Assembly: GCF_025150565.1 (NCBI RefSeq)
Contig: NZ_CP102283.1
Location: 434,001 to 498,000 of the forward strand
Reading direction: 5' to 3'
Length of the DNA stretch: 64,000 nt
From: Granulicatella adiacens ATCC 49175
GTDB lineage: Bacteria > Bacillota > Bacilli > Lactobacillales > Aerococcaceae
The notes beneath the pieces are model-generated. The model saw only the letters and a program-made list of their open reading frames with translations. It was not told the origin of the DNA and did not search any database. Both the position numbers and the translations under genes were made by a program. This document shows, in pieces, positions 1 to 8,812 of the stretch. How positions within the stretch are numbered: the stretch's first letter is position 1; each line of letters starts with the position of its first letter.

Positions 1-104
1 TATCGAATTCAAAGAGCCCCATGGCGGAACATCCGCTGTGGGGCTCTATTTCATTTCGATTCTTATTCCCTACTATCACTACTATAAAATCCAAGGTTTA
101 TCCG
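1..104 (+). repeat. Right part of a structured intergenic repeat (copy A, cut by window start)
   Basis: The window opens inside the linker TCGAATTCAAA of the repeat family described at 8521, 11351, 12034, 23815, 37568 and 62815. Its hairpin 2 is 13-47: outer stem 13-21 with 39-47 and inner stem 24-28 with 32-36. A conserved tail like ATTTCATTTCGATT follows, then a right arm (CTACTATCACTACTAT, AAATCC) resembling the right arms of the other copies. The left arm and hairpin 1 lie upstream of the window, so the outer stem cannot be tested here. Confidence 0.6.
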
Positions 105-113
105 TTTCTCTTC

Positions 114-222
114 AAAGGAGCAGATGATTGCGTAAATCCTCCTCAGTTAGTACGTGACAAGTGCCTTGAAAGGAGATTGTGTAAATCCTTCTCAGTTAAC
201 TACGCTACAAGTGCTTTTTAGG
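114..222. repeat. Two imperfect tandem repeats of about 54 bp
   Basis: Unit 1 (114-168) and unit 2 (169-222) share AAAGGAG, GTAAATCCT.CTCAGTTA, TACG and ACAAGTGC in the same order. Each begins with GGAG and carries a complementary TCCT/TCTC tract about 15 nt later, so each could form a small hairpin. No gene is credible here. The function is unknown; they lie upstream of the surface-protein gene at 588. Confidence 0.6.
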
Positions 223-245
223 AATAATGGAAAGATTTTTGAATT

Positions 246-314
246 AAAAGGGTTCTATATTTTTTAAGATGGGTGGAAAAGTTCCATTAACCTTAAAAAT
301 TATGGAACCTTTTT
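246..314. repeat. Three-tier imperfect palindrome
   Basis: The outer arms are AAAAGGGTTC (246-255) with GAACCTTTT, the middle arms TTTTTAAG (261-268) with CTTAAAAA (292-299), and the inner hairpin TGGAA (274-278) with TTCCA (282-286). The 3' side ends in a T run, so it could act as a terminator for a transcript entering from the left. It could equally be an unrelated small hairpin element. Confidence 0.5.
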
Positions 315-587
315 ATGCTGTAAGCAAAGTATTTCTTATTTTAAAGGCATTTGTACTAAAATGGGACTGTTAGTGTTTTTGAAGATTTGGTGAAAATAAT
401 TTATTTTGTGTAATGATTCATTGAATTTTTTAAAAACAGTTTCACTTGCTTAAAGTGAATGAATCACATATATAGTTTATTCGGGAACGGGGGAACTGGA
501 TTGAATCGTAAAAGGTAGGATGAGAATCAGGGGTTATTGATTCGATGGGGATTTTTATAAAATAGTTTAGAAATGGGAGGAAATCAC
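315..587. other. AT-rich upstream region of the surface-protein gene
   Basis: No gene is visible. A short inverted repeat TTCACTT (441-447) / AAGTGAA (453-459) separated by 5 bp could be an operator for the downstream gene. No convincing -35/-10 pair was found. The stretch from about 480 to 560 is richer in G (GGGAACGGGGGAACTGG) than its surroundings. Confidence 0.3.
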
Positions 588-3500
588 TTGAAAAGTTATA
601 AAGAAATGTTAGGGAAAAAAGAAAAATTTTCGATTAGAAAAACCAGTCTAGGTGTTTTTTCAATCATGATTGGGGCAAATCTACTACTTCTTCCGGGAGT
701 TGCTGCGGATGAAGTTCCTTCAGAACAAGTTACGCCAACGACTTCAGCTAGCGAAACGACGGAAATGGAATTGAGAGAATCCGTTGCCAGACCAGAACCG
801 GGCAAATCTATAAACGATCAACCAAATCAAGTAAGACCAAATCTCGATCCGGTGAGTCCTGAAGACCAGGAGAAAGATCGTACGAATACTCCGCGTATTC
901 CTGAAGATAACCGGGAATATCCAGAGTCCAATGAGTATACAAATGTAGGGGTAAGTGATCCTCGAGATGTAGAGGTAAAAGGGGCCACTAAACGGCTTGT
1001 TTTGAATGATATTCCAAATAGCGGGTTATCGAGTGCTTATTATAATGCCATCGAGAAAGCGAAAAAAGCTGGATTTGAAATTGAATATACCGATCGCGTA
1101 GTCAGCAGTTCCGACGATATTTCGAGAGAATCTTCATATGAAGCTAATATCATTGAAAATTTCATTGAAAATAATCGAGAAAGATTACAAAATTATAAAA
1201 AGAATCGCATTTCAAATCGTCTGCAATATGAACGAGAATCAAAAGAACATGAGCATGCTTTTGAAGATTTTCAAAGTTACCAATTCGAAGGAAATGACCT
1301 ACGACAAGCTGTTAGAAATCAGACAGTAATTCGAGGATATGAGTATGGCGCGAAAACAATCGTGACCGCTTCAGAATATTATCCTGCAGAAGCTGTAAAA
1401 TATATTAATAGTTTAGACGAATTGAGCTTTAAAAATGTGCAAACAACGGCAAATGCTCCAGAAGAACATTCGAATGGACAAGTGGCGGTACTAAAACAAG
1501 GGCAACCTGTCACCGTTTCTGAACGAGGATTGGAAGGTACGTATTTAACCGTTGATGGAGAACGCAAGCAAGTGACTCGAATGGATCATGAGTATACATT
1601 GGTTAGCTCCCCTTACGAAGAGCAAAAAGCGTTACTTTGGATTAAAAATGTAGGTGGAAAACTGAGTGTGACAGCTGGGGCAGACCGTGCAACAGATAAG
1701 CCTTTAACGATTAATGTGAAGATTCGTTACTACGATGAAAATGGACACGAAATTGTAAATAATACAGGAAGTAATTTATATGCGATTAGTGATTTAACGC
1801 ACGGTACCAGTCGTAAAGTTTTAGACAGCTATACCCCTACTGGATTAGTGGCGCGTATTCAATACAATGATCAAATTGAAGATCAATATATGAATTATTC
1901 TCAAGCATATATGTCGCAATGGAGCGTCTATCGTCGAGACGAAAATCAAAAGGTAACGTTCCACCGAGTGCAAGGATGGACGGAAACACATACACCAATC
2001 TTAGGCGATGAAATAACAGAAGAAGTCATTCCTGAAACGGATGCTCAAGGAGTCGTTAAAGGCCATTATCATATTAGTAGAGATAAGGGATATGAGCATG
2101 TCGTTTATGTTCCAATATTTAATTATGAACAAATAGACGAAAAGAAATCTGTGACAATCGGGGAACAAGATGAAATTGTTCCAATTCCAGGGTCTTCTAT
2201 TACACGCCAAGGAAATGAATTATATTCAGTTGGCGATAATATGTATGTGGAAAATGGATCTCATTTCCACTATGCAGGCGATAGTCTTGATAAATACGGA
2301 TGGCAGAATAGCCGAAGAACCAAGTATTACGGAACGGTAGCAGTCGCAAGCAAAACGAATCAATTTACTTTCAGCACGACCTTTGGGAAAACTGGAGAAT
2401 ACGTCTCAATGGATCTAAACTACGATACATTAGATGTTCCAACGCCTGAAGGGGATGAAACAGATCCCGATGAATTGATTAATGTTCCGAAAGTACAAAC
2501 AACAAGATGGATTGCGGAAGTTCCTAATAAGGTCTTGAAAAAGACAGAATACCATCAACATATCACTTATGCGGATGATACAGGTCGAGAAATTGCGCCA
2601 AGTAATGTACAGACTTACACTAAATTAAAAGTAGAAGATCTAGAACACCATTCTAGCTCTGATTACTATTTTGATGGACTATTAACAAAAGCCGAACAGG
2701 AAGAATTATACCGAAATTTCCATGAAAATGGGGAGTTATTTATTACTCGAAACGGAGAGCGAGTCAATGCGAAAGAGAGTAATGATGTGTATGAATATTA
2801 TAATTATCGTCCGAACAGCGAAGGAGTATTAGAACGGGTAGGGGAAAAACGTCAGATTGTTGGCTTAGTGACAAAAGAAGTTCCTCATCCAAGAGTATCT
2901 GGATGGAAACCGACTCGTTGGAAAGCAGCCTATCCATTTTATGGGGTAACGAATGCGTACTGGCCTGAGTCAGCGAATTTAATGGAAGATTATAAGAAAA
3001 AGATTCCAGCACAATGGACTGGAAAAAATGTTGAAGTCGCAGGTGGAGAAGGTGTTGAAGTGGGTGATGGAAGTCAAACGGTTCTATACCATGTAATTTA
3101 CACTCAATCAACAGAAAGAGAGACTACTCGTTTTGTTACCGTTCAAGACGGAACTGAAGTAGAAATTTCTCCAACATTGGAAGGAGTCCACGAAGCGCCA
3201 GCCTTCTTACAAGGAGAAAAATACCATTATAATGGCATTACGACTACAGTTTCTGGGGTGACCACGCATTACTATGATTTAGTAACAGGCGATAAACCTC
3301 CAGTTGAACCGAACCAAAAAGAAGAAAAAACGGTGACGCGCTTCGTGACGCTTCAAGGCACACAAGAAGTCGAAGTAGCACCAACTGTCGAAGGTACGCA
3401 AGAAGCCCCAACGTTCTTACAAGGTGAGAAGTACTACTTCAATAAACAAACGAAGACAGAAGACGGCATTACGACTCACTACTACGATTTAGTAATCGGT

Positions 3501-5015
3501 GATAAGCCAGCTGTTGAGCCAAACGAAAAAGAAGAAAAAGCGGTGACCCGCTTTGTGACGCTGGAAAACGAACAAGAAGTCGAAGTGTCGCCAACTGTTG
3601 AAGGAACTCAACCAGCTCCAACGTTCTTGCAAGGCGAAAAATACTACTTCAATAAACAGACGAAGACGGAAAACGGTATTACGACGCACTACTATGATTT
3701 AGTAACAGGAGATAAACCAGCCGTTGAGCCAAACCAAAAAGAAGAAAAAGCGGTGACGCGCTTTGTGACGCTTCAAGACTCACAAGAGATAGAAGTAGCG
3801 CCAACTGTCGAAGGAACACAAGCTGCGCCAACATTTTTACAAGGCGAGAAGTACTATTTCAATAAACAAACGAAGACAGAAGACGGCATTACGACTCACT
3901 ATTACGATTTAGTAACAGGTGATAAGCCTGCGGTTGAGCCAAACGAAAAAGAAGAAAAAGCAGTGACGCGCTTTGTGACGCTTCAAGACTCACAAGAGAT
4001 AGAAGTAGCGCCAACTGTTGAAAGTACTCAACCAGCACCAACGTTCTTACAAGGCGAAAAATATTTCTTCAGTAAGAAGACAAAGACGGAAGATGGCATC
4101 ACGACCCACTACTATGATTTAGTAACGGGAGAGAAGCCTAATGGTGACCCGAATGAATCTTCTCCAAAAATTGTGACGCGTTTTGTAACGATTGAAAATG
4201 AACAAGAAGTGGAAGTAGCACCAACCGTCGAAGGCACACAAGCTGCGAAAACGTTCTTACAAGGAGAGAAATATTTCTTCAATAAACAGACGAAAACGGA
4301 AGACGGCATTACGACTCACTACTACGATTTAGTAACGGGAGACAAGCCTGCCGTTGAGCCAAACCAAAAAGAGGAAAAGGCCGTGACGCGTTTTGTAACG
4401 ATTGAAAATGAACAAGAAGTGGAAGTAGCTCCAACCGTTGAAGGTACTCAAGCCGCGCCAACCTTCTTACAAGGCGAAAAATATTTCTTCAGTAAGAAGA
4501 CGAAAACGGAAGATGGCATCACAACTCATTACTATGATTTAGTGTTAGGGGAGAAGCCTTTAGAAGATCCAAATCGTAAGGAAGAGTTGAAAATCACTCG
4601 TTTCGTGACGGTTGAAAACAATCAAGAAGTAGAAATTGCGGAAACGGTCGTAGGAACGAAACCAGCTCCAACCTTCTTACAAGGTGAAAAATACTACTTT
4701 ACGAAACAAACTAAAGTAGAAGATGGGATTACAACCCACTACTACGAATTAGTCGTAGGTGAAAAACCAAAAGACGCGCCAAGTGTAGAGTTACCAGAGG
4801 GTGTGATTGGTGAGGTGCCAAATGATGCGCCAAGCTATGATCTTCCGAAGTTAACACTGCCGCAAGATCCAGACAAAGTAGAAGAGGAAGTTCCTAAGGC
4901 TGAACTTCCACGAACTAGTGCCCAAGATTTACAAGTATTCAATTTATTTGGATGGGCAATTGGTATTTCTGCTTTTGGACTCGTGTTTAAACGCTCTAAA
5001 AAGACAAATCATTAA
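588..5015 (+). CDS. YSIRK-signal, sortase-anchored repeat surface protein
   Basis: A very large cell-wall-anchored protein (1475 aa from the TTG start), likely an adhesin or host-interaction protein. The N-terminus has a YSIRK-type signal, FSIRKTSLGVFSIMIGA, for cross-wall secretion, followed by an acidic Pro-rich region. Residues about 150-840 form a unique non-repeat region with no domain I recognise. Residues about 843-1402 are eight 70-residue repeats (nt 3118-4797), each with TRFVT, FLQGEKY and ITTHYY. The C-terminus has the sorting signal LPRTS at about residue 1440, a hydrophobic segment and a KRSKK tail; S replaces the usual G. I chose TTG at 588 because the Shine-Dalgarno GGGAGG (575-580) overlaps the in-frame ATG at 573 and sits 7 nt before TTG. 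Ligand unknown. Confidence 0.9.
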   Translation: MKSYKEMLGKKEKFSIRKTSLGVFSIMIGANLLLLPGVAADEVPSEQVTPTTSASETTEMELRESVARPEPGKSINDQPNQVRPNLDPVSPEDQEKDRTNTPRIPEDNREYPESNEYTNVGVSDPRDVEVKGATKRLVLNDIPNSGLSSAYYNAIEKAKKAGFEIEYTDRVVSSSDDISRESSYEANIIENFIENNRERLQNYKKNRISNRLQYERESKEHEHAFEDFQSYQFEGNDLRQAVRNQTVIRGYEYGAKTIVTASEYYPAEAVKYINSLDELSFKNVQTTANAPEEHSNGQVAVLKQGQPVTVSERGLEGTYLTVDGERKQVTRMDHEYTLVSSPYEEQKALLWIKNVGGKLSVTAGADRATDKPLTINVKIRYYDENGHEIVNNTGSNLYAISDLTHGTSRKVLDSYTPTGLVARIQYNDQIEDQYMNYSQAYMSQWSVYRRDENQKVTFHRVQGWTETHTPILGDEITEEVIPETDAQGVVKGHYHISRDKGYEHVVYVPIFNYEQIDEKKSVTIGEQDEIVPIPGSSITRQGNELYSVGDNMYVENGSHFHYAGDSLDKYGWQNSRRTKYYGTVAVASKTNQFTFSTTFGKTGEYVSMDLNYDTLDVPTPEGDETDPDELINVPKVQTTRWIAEVPNKVLKKTEYHQHITYADDTGREIAPSNVQTYTKLKVEDLEHHSSSDYYFDGLLTKAEQEELYRNFHENGELFITRNGERVNAKESNDVYEYYNYRPNSEGVLERVGEKRQIVGLVTKEVPHPRVSGWKPTRWKAAYPFYGVTNAYWPESANLMEDYKKKIPAQWTGKNVEVAGGEGVEVGDGSQTVLYHVIYTQSTERETTRFVTVQDGTEVEISPTLEGVHEAPAFLQGEKYHYNGITTTVSGVTTHYYDLVTGDKPPVEPNQKEEKTVTRFVTLQGTQEVEVAPTVEGTQEAPTFLQGEKYYFNKQTKTEDGITTHYYDLVIGDKPAVEPNEKEEKAVTRFVTLENEQEVEVSPTVEGTQPAPTFLQGEKYYFNKQTKTENGITTHYYDLVTGDKPAVEPNQKEEKAVTRFVTLQDSQEIEVAPTVEGTQAAPTFLQGEKYYFNKQTKTEDGITTHYYDLVTGDKPAVEPNEKEEKAVTRFVTLQDSQEIEVAPTVESTQPAPTFLQGEKYFFSKKTKTEDGITTHYYDLVTGEKPNGDPNESSPKIVTRFVTIENEQEVEVAPTVEGTQAAKTFLQGEKYFFNKQTKTEDGITTHYYDLVTGDKPAVEPNQKEEKAVTRFVTIENEQEVEVAPTVEGTQAAPTFLQGEKYFFSKKTKTEDGITTHYYDLVLGEKPLEDPNRKEELKITRFVTVENNQEVEIAETVVGTKPAPTFLQGEKYYFTKQTKVEDGITTHYYELVVGEKPKDAPSVELPEGVIGEVPNDAPSYDLPKLTLPQDPDKVEEEVPKAELPRTSAQDLQVFNLFGWAIGISAFGLVFKRSKKTNH
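3118..4797 (+). repeat. Eight tandem 210-bp coding repeats
   Basis: The spacing of the TRFVT codons is exactly 210 bp through the array. Units 2-7 are the most alike, often with long identical nucleotide runs, which suggests recent unequal recombination or gene conversion. Units 1 and 8 are more diverged. The repeat number is expected to vary between strains, and short-read assemblies could collapse it. Confidence 0.9.
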
Positions 5016-5018
5016 TAG

Positions 5019-5064
5019 AATTCCCATAAGTTAGACTCGTTTCTAACTTATGGGGTTCTTTTAT
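5019..5064 (+). terminator. Terminator of the surface-protein gene
   Basis: CCCATAAGTTAGA (5023-5035) pairs with TCTAACTTATGGG (5042-5054), followed by a T-rich tract. Confidence 0.85.
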
Positions 5065-5097
5065 TCCATGAGAAATGGCGGTCAAATTTTACATCAA

Positions 5098-5126
5098 TTG
5101 TAACAAGCGTTCAGAACCTTTATAAT
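5098..5126 (+). promoter_or_regulatory. Promoter of rsgA-rpe-thiN
   Basis: TTGTAA (5098-5103), a 17-bp spacer and TATAAT (5121-5126), ahead of the AAGGAG ribosome site of rsgA. Confidence 0.7.
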
Positions 5127-5154
5127 AGGAATAAATCACTTTTAAGGAGCACTT

Positions 5155-6045
5155 ATGTCACAAGGAGTTATTATTAAAGCGCTGAGTGGATTTTATTACA
5201 TTGAATCCGATGGAATAATTTATCAGACTCGTGCGCGTGGAGTTTTCCGCAAAAGAGGACAATCGCCTCTAGTAGGAGACGTGGTTGAATTTGAAAGTAG
5301 TAATCTTCAAGAGGGAACGCTCACGAAAATCTTACCACGGAAAAACACAATAGTCCGACCACCTGTAGCCAATGTCGACGTTGGCATTATTGTGATGTCT
5401 GCGGTTGAACCAGAATTTTCAACGCATTTAGTGGACCGCTTCCTCGTATACCTTGAAGGATTACATGTGCATCCAATTATCATGGTTACCAAGACGGATT
5501 TGTTAACAGCGCAAGGTTTAGAAAAGCTTGAGGAGATCCGAAAAAATTATCAAAAAATCGGATACCCTGTCTTTTTTGGACAAGAAGTGATAAACGATAA
5601 AACGCCATTTCTAGAAGCTTTGAAAGGTCAGAAAGTGATTTTTCTTGGACAATCTGGAGTAGGGAAATCAACGCTTCTTAATGAGATGATTCCGGAATTA
5701 AATCAAGAAACGGGAGAGATCTCAAACGCGTTAGGGCGCGGGCGTCATACGACCCGTCACGTATCGCTTCATGAAATCGAGGGCGTATGGATTGCGGATA
5801 CACCGGGATTTAGTACGGTTGATTTTATGGGGATTGAGAAGGAAGACTTACCACATTTATTCCCAGAGTTTGTCGAAGTAGAACATGAATGTAAATTCAG
5901 AGAGTGTTCGCACCAACATGAACCAAATTGCTCAGTGATTGCCGCAGTGGAATCCGGAGACATTTGGCAAGAGAGATACGACCATTATTTGAATTTCTAT
6001 GAAGAACTGGACCAAAGAAAACCAGTATATAAACGAAAAAAATAG
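5155..6045 (+). CDS. rsgA: Ribosome small-subunit-dependent GTPase A
   Basis: A GTPase that checks late maturation of the 30S subunit in the cytoplasm (296 aa, normal length). The sequence shows an N-terminal OB-fold region, then a circularly permuted G domain. The G4 motif TKTD comes before the P-loop GQSGVGKS and before the switch motif DTPG. A C-terminal zinc finger carries the Cys/His set C-x5-C-x-H-x5-C. This permutation and zinc site define the RsgA/YloQ family. It starts an operon with rpe and thiN, the same order as in Bacillus subtilis. AAGGAG lies 6-7 nt before the ATG. Confidence 0.97.
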   Translation: MSQGVIIKALSGFYYIESDGIIYQTRARGVFRKRGQSPLVGDVVEFESSNLQEGTLTKILPRKNTIVRPPVANVDVGIIVMSAVEPEFSTHLVDRFLVYLEGLHVHPIIMVTKTDLLTAQGLEKLEEIRKNYQKIGYPVFFGQEVINDKTPFLEALKGQKVIFLGQSGVGKSTLLNEMIPELNQETGEISNALGRGRHTTRHVSLHEIEGVWIADTPGFSTVDFMGIEKEDLPHLFPEFVEVEHECKFRECSHQHEPNCSVIAAVESGDIWQERYDHYLNFYEELDQRKPVYKRKK

Positions 6046-6061
6046 TCAGAGGAGACAGAAC

Positions 6062-6706
6062 ATGAAAGTAGCACCATCCATTTTAAGCGCAAATTTTGCA
6101 ACATTAGGAGAAGACGTTAAGAAAGTAGAAAAATTAGGAGCAGACTGGATTCATATTGATGCGATGGACGGACAATTCGTTCCAAACCTAACATTAGGAC
6201 CAAACATTGTTGAAGGATTACGCCCTGTAACAGATTTAGTGTTAGATTGCCATTTAATGGTCCAAAACCCTGAACGTTTCATTCCACAATTTGCAAAAGC
6301 AGGAGCAGATTACATCTCTGTTCACGTGGAAGCAACGCCACATATTCACCGCGCACTTCAAGCGATTAAAGCAGAAGGCGTAAAAGCTGGTGTCGTGATT
6401 AACCCAGGAACACCAGTGAGTGCCATTTCTGCAGTTTTAAGCGAAGTAGACTTAGTATTAGTGATGACAGTAAACCCAGGATTCGGCGGACAATCATTCA
6501 TTCCAGAAACATTAGATAAAGTACGCGAATTAGTCGCATTGCGCGAAGAAAAAGGCTATCACTATTTAATCGAAGTGGACGGCGGAGTGAACGGTGAAAC
6601 AGCGAAACTTTGCGCTGCAGCAGGAGTAGACGTTGCCGTTGCCGGTTCATATGTATACTACGCAGACGATATCAAAGCTGCGATTGATTCAATTAAAGAA
6701 GCATAA
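6062..6706 (+). CDS. rpe: Ribulose-phosphate 3-epimerase
   Basis: Interconverts ribulose 5-phosphate and xylulose 5-phosphate in the pentose phosphate pathway. It is a TIM-barrel protein of 214 aa, the usual length. Visible motifs are APSILSANFA at the N-terminus, HIDAMDGQFVPN and DCHLMV (metal-site Asp and His residues), VNPGFGGQ (phosphate binding) and EVDGGV near the C-terminus. ATG at 6062 is preferred because GAGGAG ends about 6 nt upstream; an in-frame ATG about 60 nt earlier lies inside rsgA. It is 16 nt after rsgA and 11 nt before thiN. Confidence 0.97.
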   Translation: MKVAPSILSANFATLGEDVKKVEKLGADWIHIDAMDGQFVPNLTLGPNIVEGLRPVTDLVLDCHLMVQNPERFIPQFAKAGADYISVHVEATPHIHRALQAIKAEGVKAGVVINPGTPVSAISAVLSEVDLVLVMTVNPGFGGQSFIPETLDKVRELVALREEKGYHYLIEVDGGVNGETAKLCAAAGVDVAVAGSYVYYADDIKAAIDSIKEA

Positions 6707-6717
6707 GAGGGACGAAG

Positions 6718-7389
6718 ATGGAAGTTGTGATTGTCTTGGGAGGACCCAACACCAAAGAAAACATCAAGGCACTCTTAAAAAACCGATACAGTAAGGCCTA
6801 TGAAGACTTCTGCTTTGTCGGCGTCGATGGTGGAGCTCTTCGGTTATTAGATCAGCATCTTCCTATGGAAGTAGCGATTGGGGACTTTGACTCTGTCACA
6901 AAAGAACAGCGCGACTTGATTCATGAAGCAGCAGGTACTATTGTCCAGCTCCCTTCTGAAAAAGACGATACGGATTTTGAGGCAGCCTTGTTATGGGTGA
7001 AGGAGCATTACGAAGGTATACCGATTCATGTACTCGGTTCTTTTGGCGGACGAGTGGACCACGCAATTAGTACCTTGTGGACGATGATGCGACCAGATTT
7101 AGCACCGCTGATTCCGTATGTGGTGTTCGAGGATGCAACGAATGTCGTGAATTTCATTCAGCCAGGCACGTACACGATTGAAAAGATGGACTTTACGAAG
7201 TACCTTTCCTTTATTAGTATGACTCCTGTGGAAAATTTAACTCTACAAAATGTTAAATACACCCTCGATTCAAAAAGCTACGCATACCCAGTGGCACTTG
7301 TCAGCAATGAGTTTACAAGTAACAAGATGACCATCTCCTTTACAAAAGGACTTATCCTAGTCGCCCAAACCCGAGATCATTGGAGATAA
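6718..7389 (+). CDS. thiN: Thiamine pyrophosphokinase
   Basis: Transfers pyrophosphate from ATP to thiamine, giving the cofactor thiamine diphosphate (223 aa). The family motifs VGVDGGALRLL, IGDFDSV, PSEKDDTDFEAAL and LGSFGGRVDH are all visible and carry the acidic metal-binding residues. It is the last gene of the rsgA-rpe-thiN operon, as in B. subtilis (yloQ-rpe-yloS). No TPP riboswitch is seen, which fits a salvage enzyme in a housekeeping operon. Confidence 0.94.
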   Translation: MEVVIVLGGPNTKENIKALLKNRYSKAYEDFCFVGVDGGALRLLDQHLPMEVAIGDFDSVTKEQRDLIHEAAGTIVQLPSEKDDTDFEAALLWVKEHYEGIPIHVLGSFGGRVDHAISTLWTMMRPDLAPLIPYVVFEDATNVVNFIQPGTYTIEKMDFTKYLSFISMTPVENLTLQNVKYTLDSKSYAYPVALVSNEFTSNKMTISFTKGLILVAQTRDHWR

Positions 7390-7495
7390 AACAAAACATC
7401 GCACAATTAGGATGAATTACCTACACCAAAAAAGAAAAAATAATTAAATCCTTCGCTTGTAGAGCTGGGAATTTATAATTTGTCGAGGAGGAAAC

Positions 7496-7885
7496 ATGAA
7501 TTTTAATAGGATGATTCCTGAATTGTCAGTTTTTGATATTGAACGGACTAAAAAATTTTATAGAGAATTAGGATTTAAAATTGAATATGAACGTACTGAA
7601 GATAAATTTGTTTTCATGTCATTTCAAGATAGTCAGTTTATGTTTGAACAAATTCACGATGATGGTTGGAATATAGGTGAACTAGTATATCCATTAGGAA
7701 GAGGAATAAATTTTTCAATAGCTGTTGATGATATTGAAGAGCTTTATAAATTAGTGAATAATTTGAATATAGAATTATACAGAGAACTAACTAGAAACAT
7801 ATATCAAGTTAATGGAATAGAAGAAATGCAAATAGAGTTTTTAATCCAAGATCCAAATGGGTATTTGTTGAGATTTACAAATTAA
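7496..7885 (+). CDS. VOC-family (glyoxalase/bleomycin-resistance-like) protein
   Basis: A small protein of 129 aa with the VOC fold: MIPELSVFDIERTKKFYRELGF at the N-terminus and EFLIQDPNGYLLRFT at the C-terminus match the two beta-alpha-beta-beta-beta units. Members bind metal and act as dioxygenases, isomerases or drug-binding resistance proteins. The substrate cannot be told here. It is AT-richer than its neighbours and sits between thiN and rpmB, genes that are close together in related genomes, so it may be acquired. GAGGAGG lies 7 nt before the ATG. Confidence 0.8.
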   Translation: MNFNRMIPELSVFDIERTKKFYRELGFKIEYERTEDKFVFMSFQDSQFMFEQIHDDGWNIGELVYPLGRGINFSIAVDDIEELYKLVNNLNIELYRELTRNIYQVNGIEEMQIEFLIQDPNGYLLRFTN

Positions 7886-7920
7886 CAAATACCAGTTTGT
7901 CTAATTAAATACAAAACACA

Positions 7921-7957
7921 AAGACGATAGAAAAATCAAAAATCTATCGTCTTTTTT
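7921..7957 (+). terminator. Terminator after the VOC gene
   Basis: AAGACGATAGA pairs with TCTATCGTCTT across an A-rich loop and is followed by T6. Confidence 0.85.
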
Positions 7958-8520
7958 CATGCCTATTTTCAATTTATATTGCAATCCATTCACATTAAGT
8001 TTGAGACTTAATTTTAAATTTGAAAGCCATTAAGGCCATATTCTTCGCTTAGTTTGTCAAAATGCTTTACCCAAAAATGAATGATATGATTCTTTTCGTG
8101 CGATGTTTTTTCACAAAGTTAGTTGAAATTCCGAAATTCACTTATAAGTGAATTTCGGAATTTTTTCGTTCACCGTTATTTTTTAATAATAGAACCTCTA
8201 TCATCCTTATCTCTAAGCTTTTTTTAGCGGATAAAACCTCAACAGATGGATAAACTTACAAATAATGAAAATAGATTTCTTTCCTTTGAGACTGCTTCAA
8301 ACCTCTATCTTATAACCTTTTCACAAACTCCAATTTTTTGAAAAATAAATCAAAAAAAGCACATTCCTCTAAACTCATGAAAAGCACCACCCATGGTCCC
8401 TTGGTTTCCAGATATTAAACTCAGGTAAAGGAGCCCCTGTTTAAAGCAGATAAAACTGAGGCGATTCCCAAGCTCTTTTTATAAAAGAGGGGCTTAAAAC
8501 AATTGAGGTTCAATGATAAA
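7958..8520. other. Non-coding AT-rich gap
   Basis: No gene is supported. It holds the 38-bp palindrome at 8126-8163 and a weak hairpin near 8470-8495 (AAGCTC / GGGGCTT). The rest is AT-rich with no recognisable motif. With the repeat element that follows, it separates the VOC gene from the convergent rpmB. Confidence 0.5.
8126..8163. terminator. Perfect 38-bp palindrome, terminator-like
   Basis: The 19-nt arms (8126-8144 and 8145-8163) are exact reverse complements centred on TTATAA and followed by TTTT. No open gene ends next to it. It may be a remnant terminator, or a binding site for a symmetric protein. Confidence 0.55.
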
Positions 8521-8706
8521 GCATGAAAAGTTGCTTGAGGCGGATAGCGGTCATTGTAATGGAGAAGTAACCAATGTGAATTACCAAGGCTTAGCGACTG
8601 GTCGCTTAGCCTTGGTTTGAAGCTTGGTAGGCAAGGAGACTTTAGGCTCCTGCCGGTACCATTACAATGATGTCCGCTATCCAAAACGTCAAGCAGCTTG
8701 GAATGC
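8521..8706 (-). repeat. Structured intergenic repeat, copy G
   Basis: Reverse-oriented member of the family. The outer arms are at 8521-8562 and 8659-8706; for example GGATAGCGG and CATTGTAATGG on the left pair with CCATTACAATG and CCGCTATCC on the right. Hairpin 2 (8584-8615) has the 8-bp stem CCAAGGCT/AGCCTTGG, a mismatch, the 5-bp stem AGCGA/TCGCT and a 4-nt loop. Hairpin 1 (8631-8653) has a GGAG/CTCC stem and, in element sense, the loop CCTAAAGT. The conserved GTACCGG is present. Confidence 0.85.
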
Positions 8707-8765
8707 GACTAGTATTCATAAACTATTGTTTTAAGCCTTCGGCTTATTTATTTTTAGATAAACAA

Positions 8766-8803
8766 AAAGAGCTTAGGGATATCGCCTAAGCTCTTTTTAA
8801 TAG
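8766..8803 (-). terminator. Terminator of rpmB (bidirectional)
   Basis: AAGAGCTTAGG pairs with CCTAAGCTCTT, with T runs on both strands. Confidence 0.85.
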
Positions 8804-8812
8804 TGCTCTGTA

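Noticed and set aside
21-221. 66-codon ORF at the window start
   Set aside because: It crosses the tail of a structured repeat and the tandem 54-bp repeats, with no ribosome site.
3118-4797. CRISPR-like array from regular spacing
   Set aside because: The units are coding, 210 bp long and continuous in frame, with no spacers between short repeats. No cas genes are present.
8421-8684. Minus-strand ORF of 87 codons overlapping structured element G
   Set aside because: It runs through both hairpins of the repeat, has no ribosome site and no similarity to other copies at protein level.
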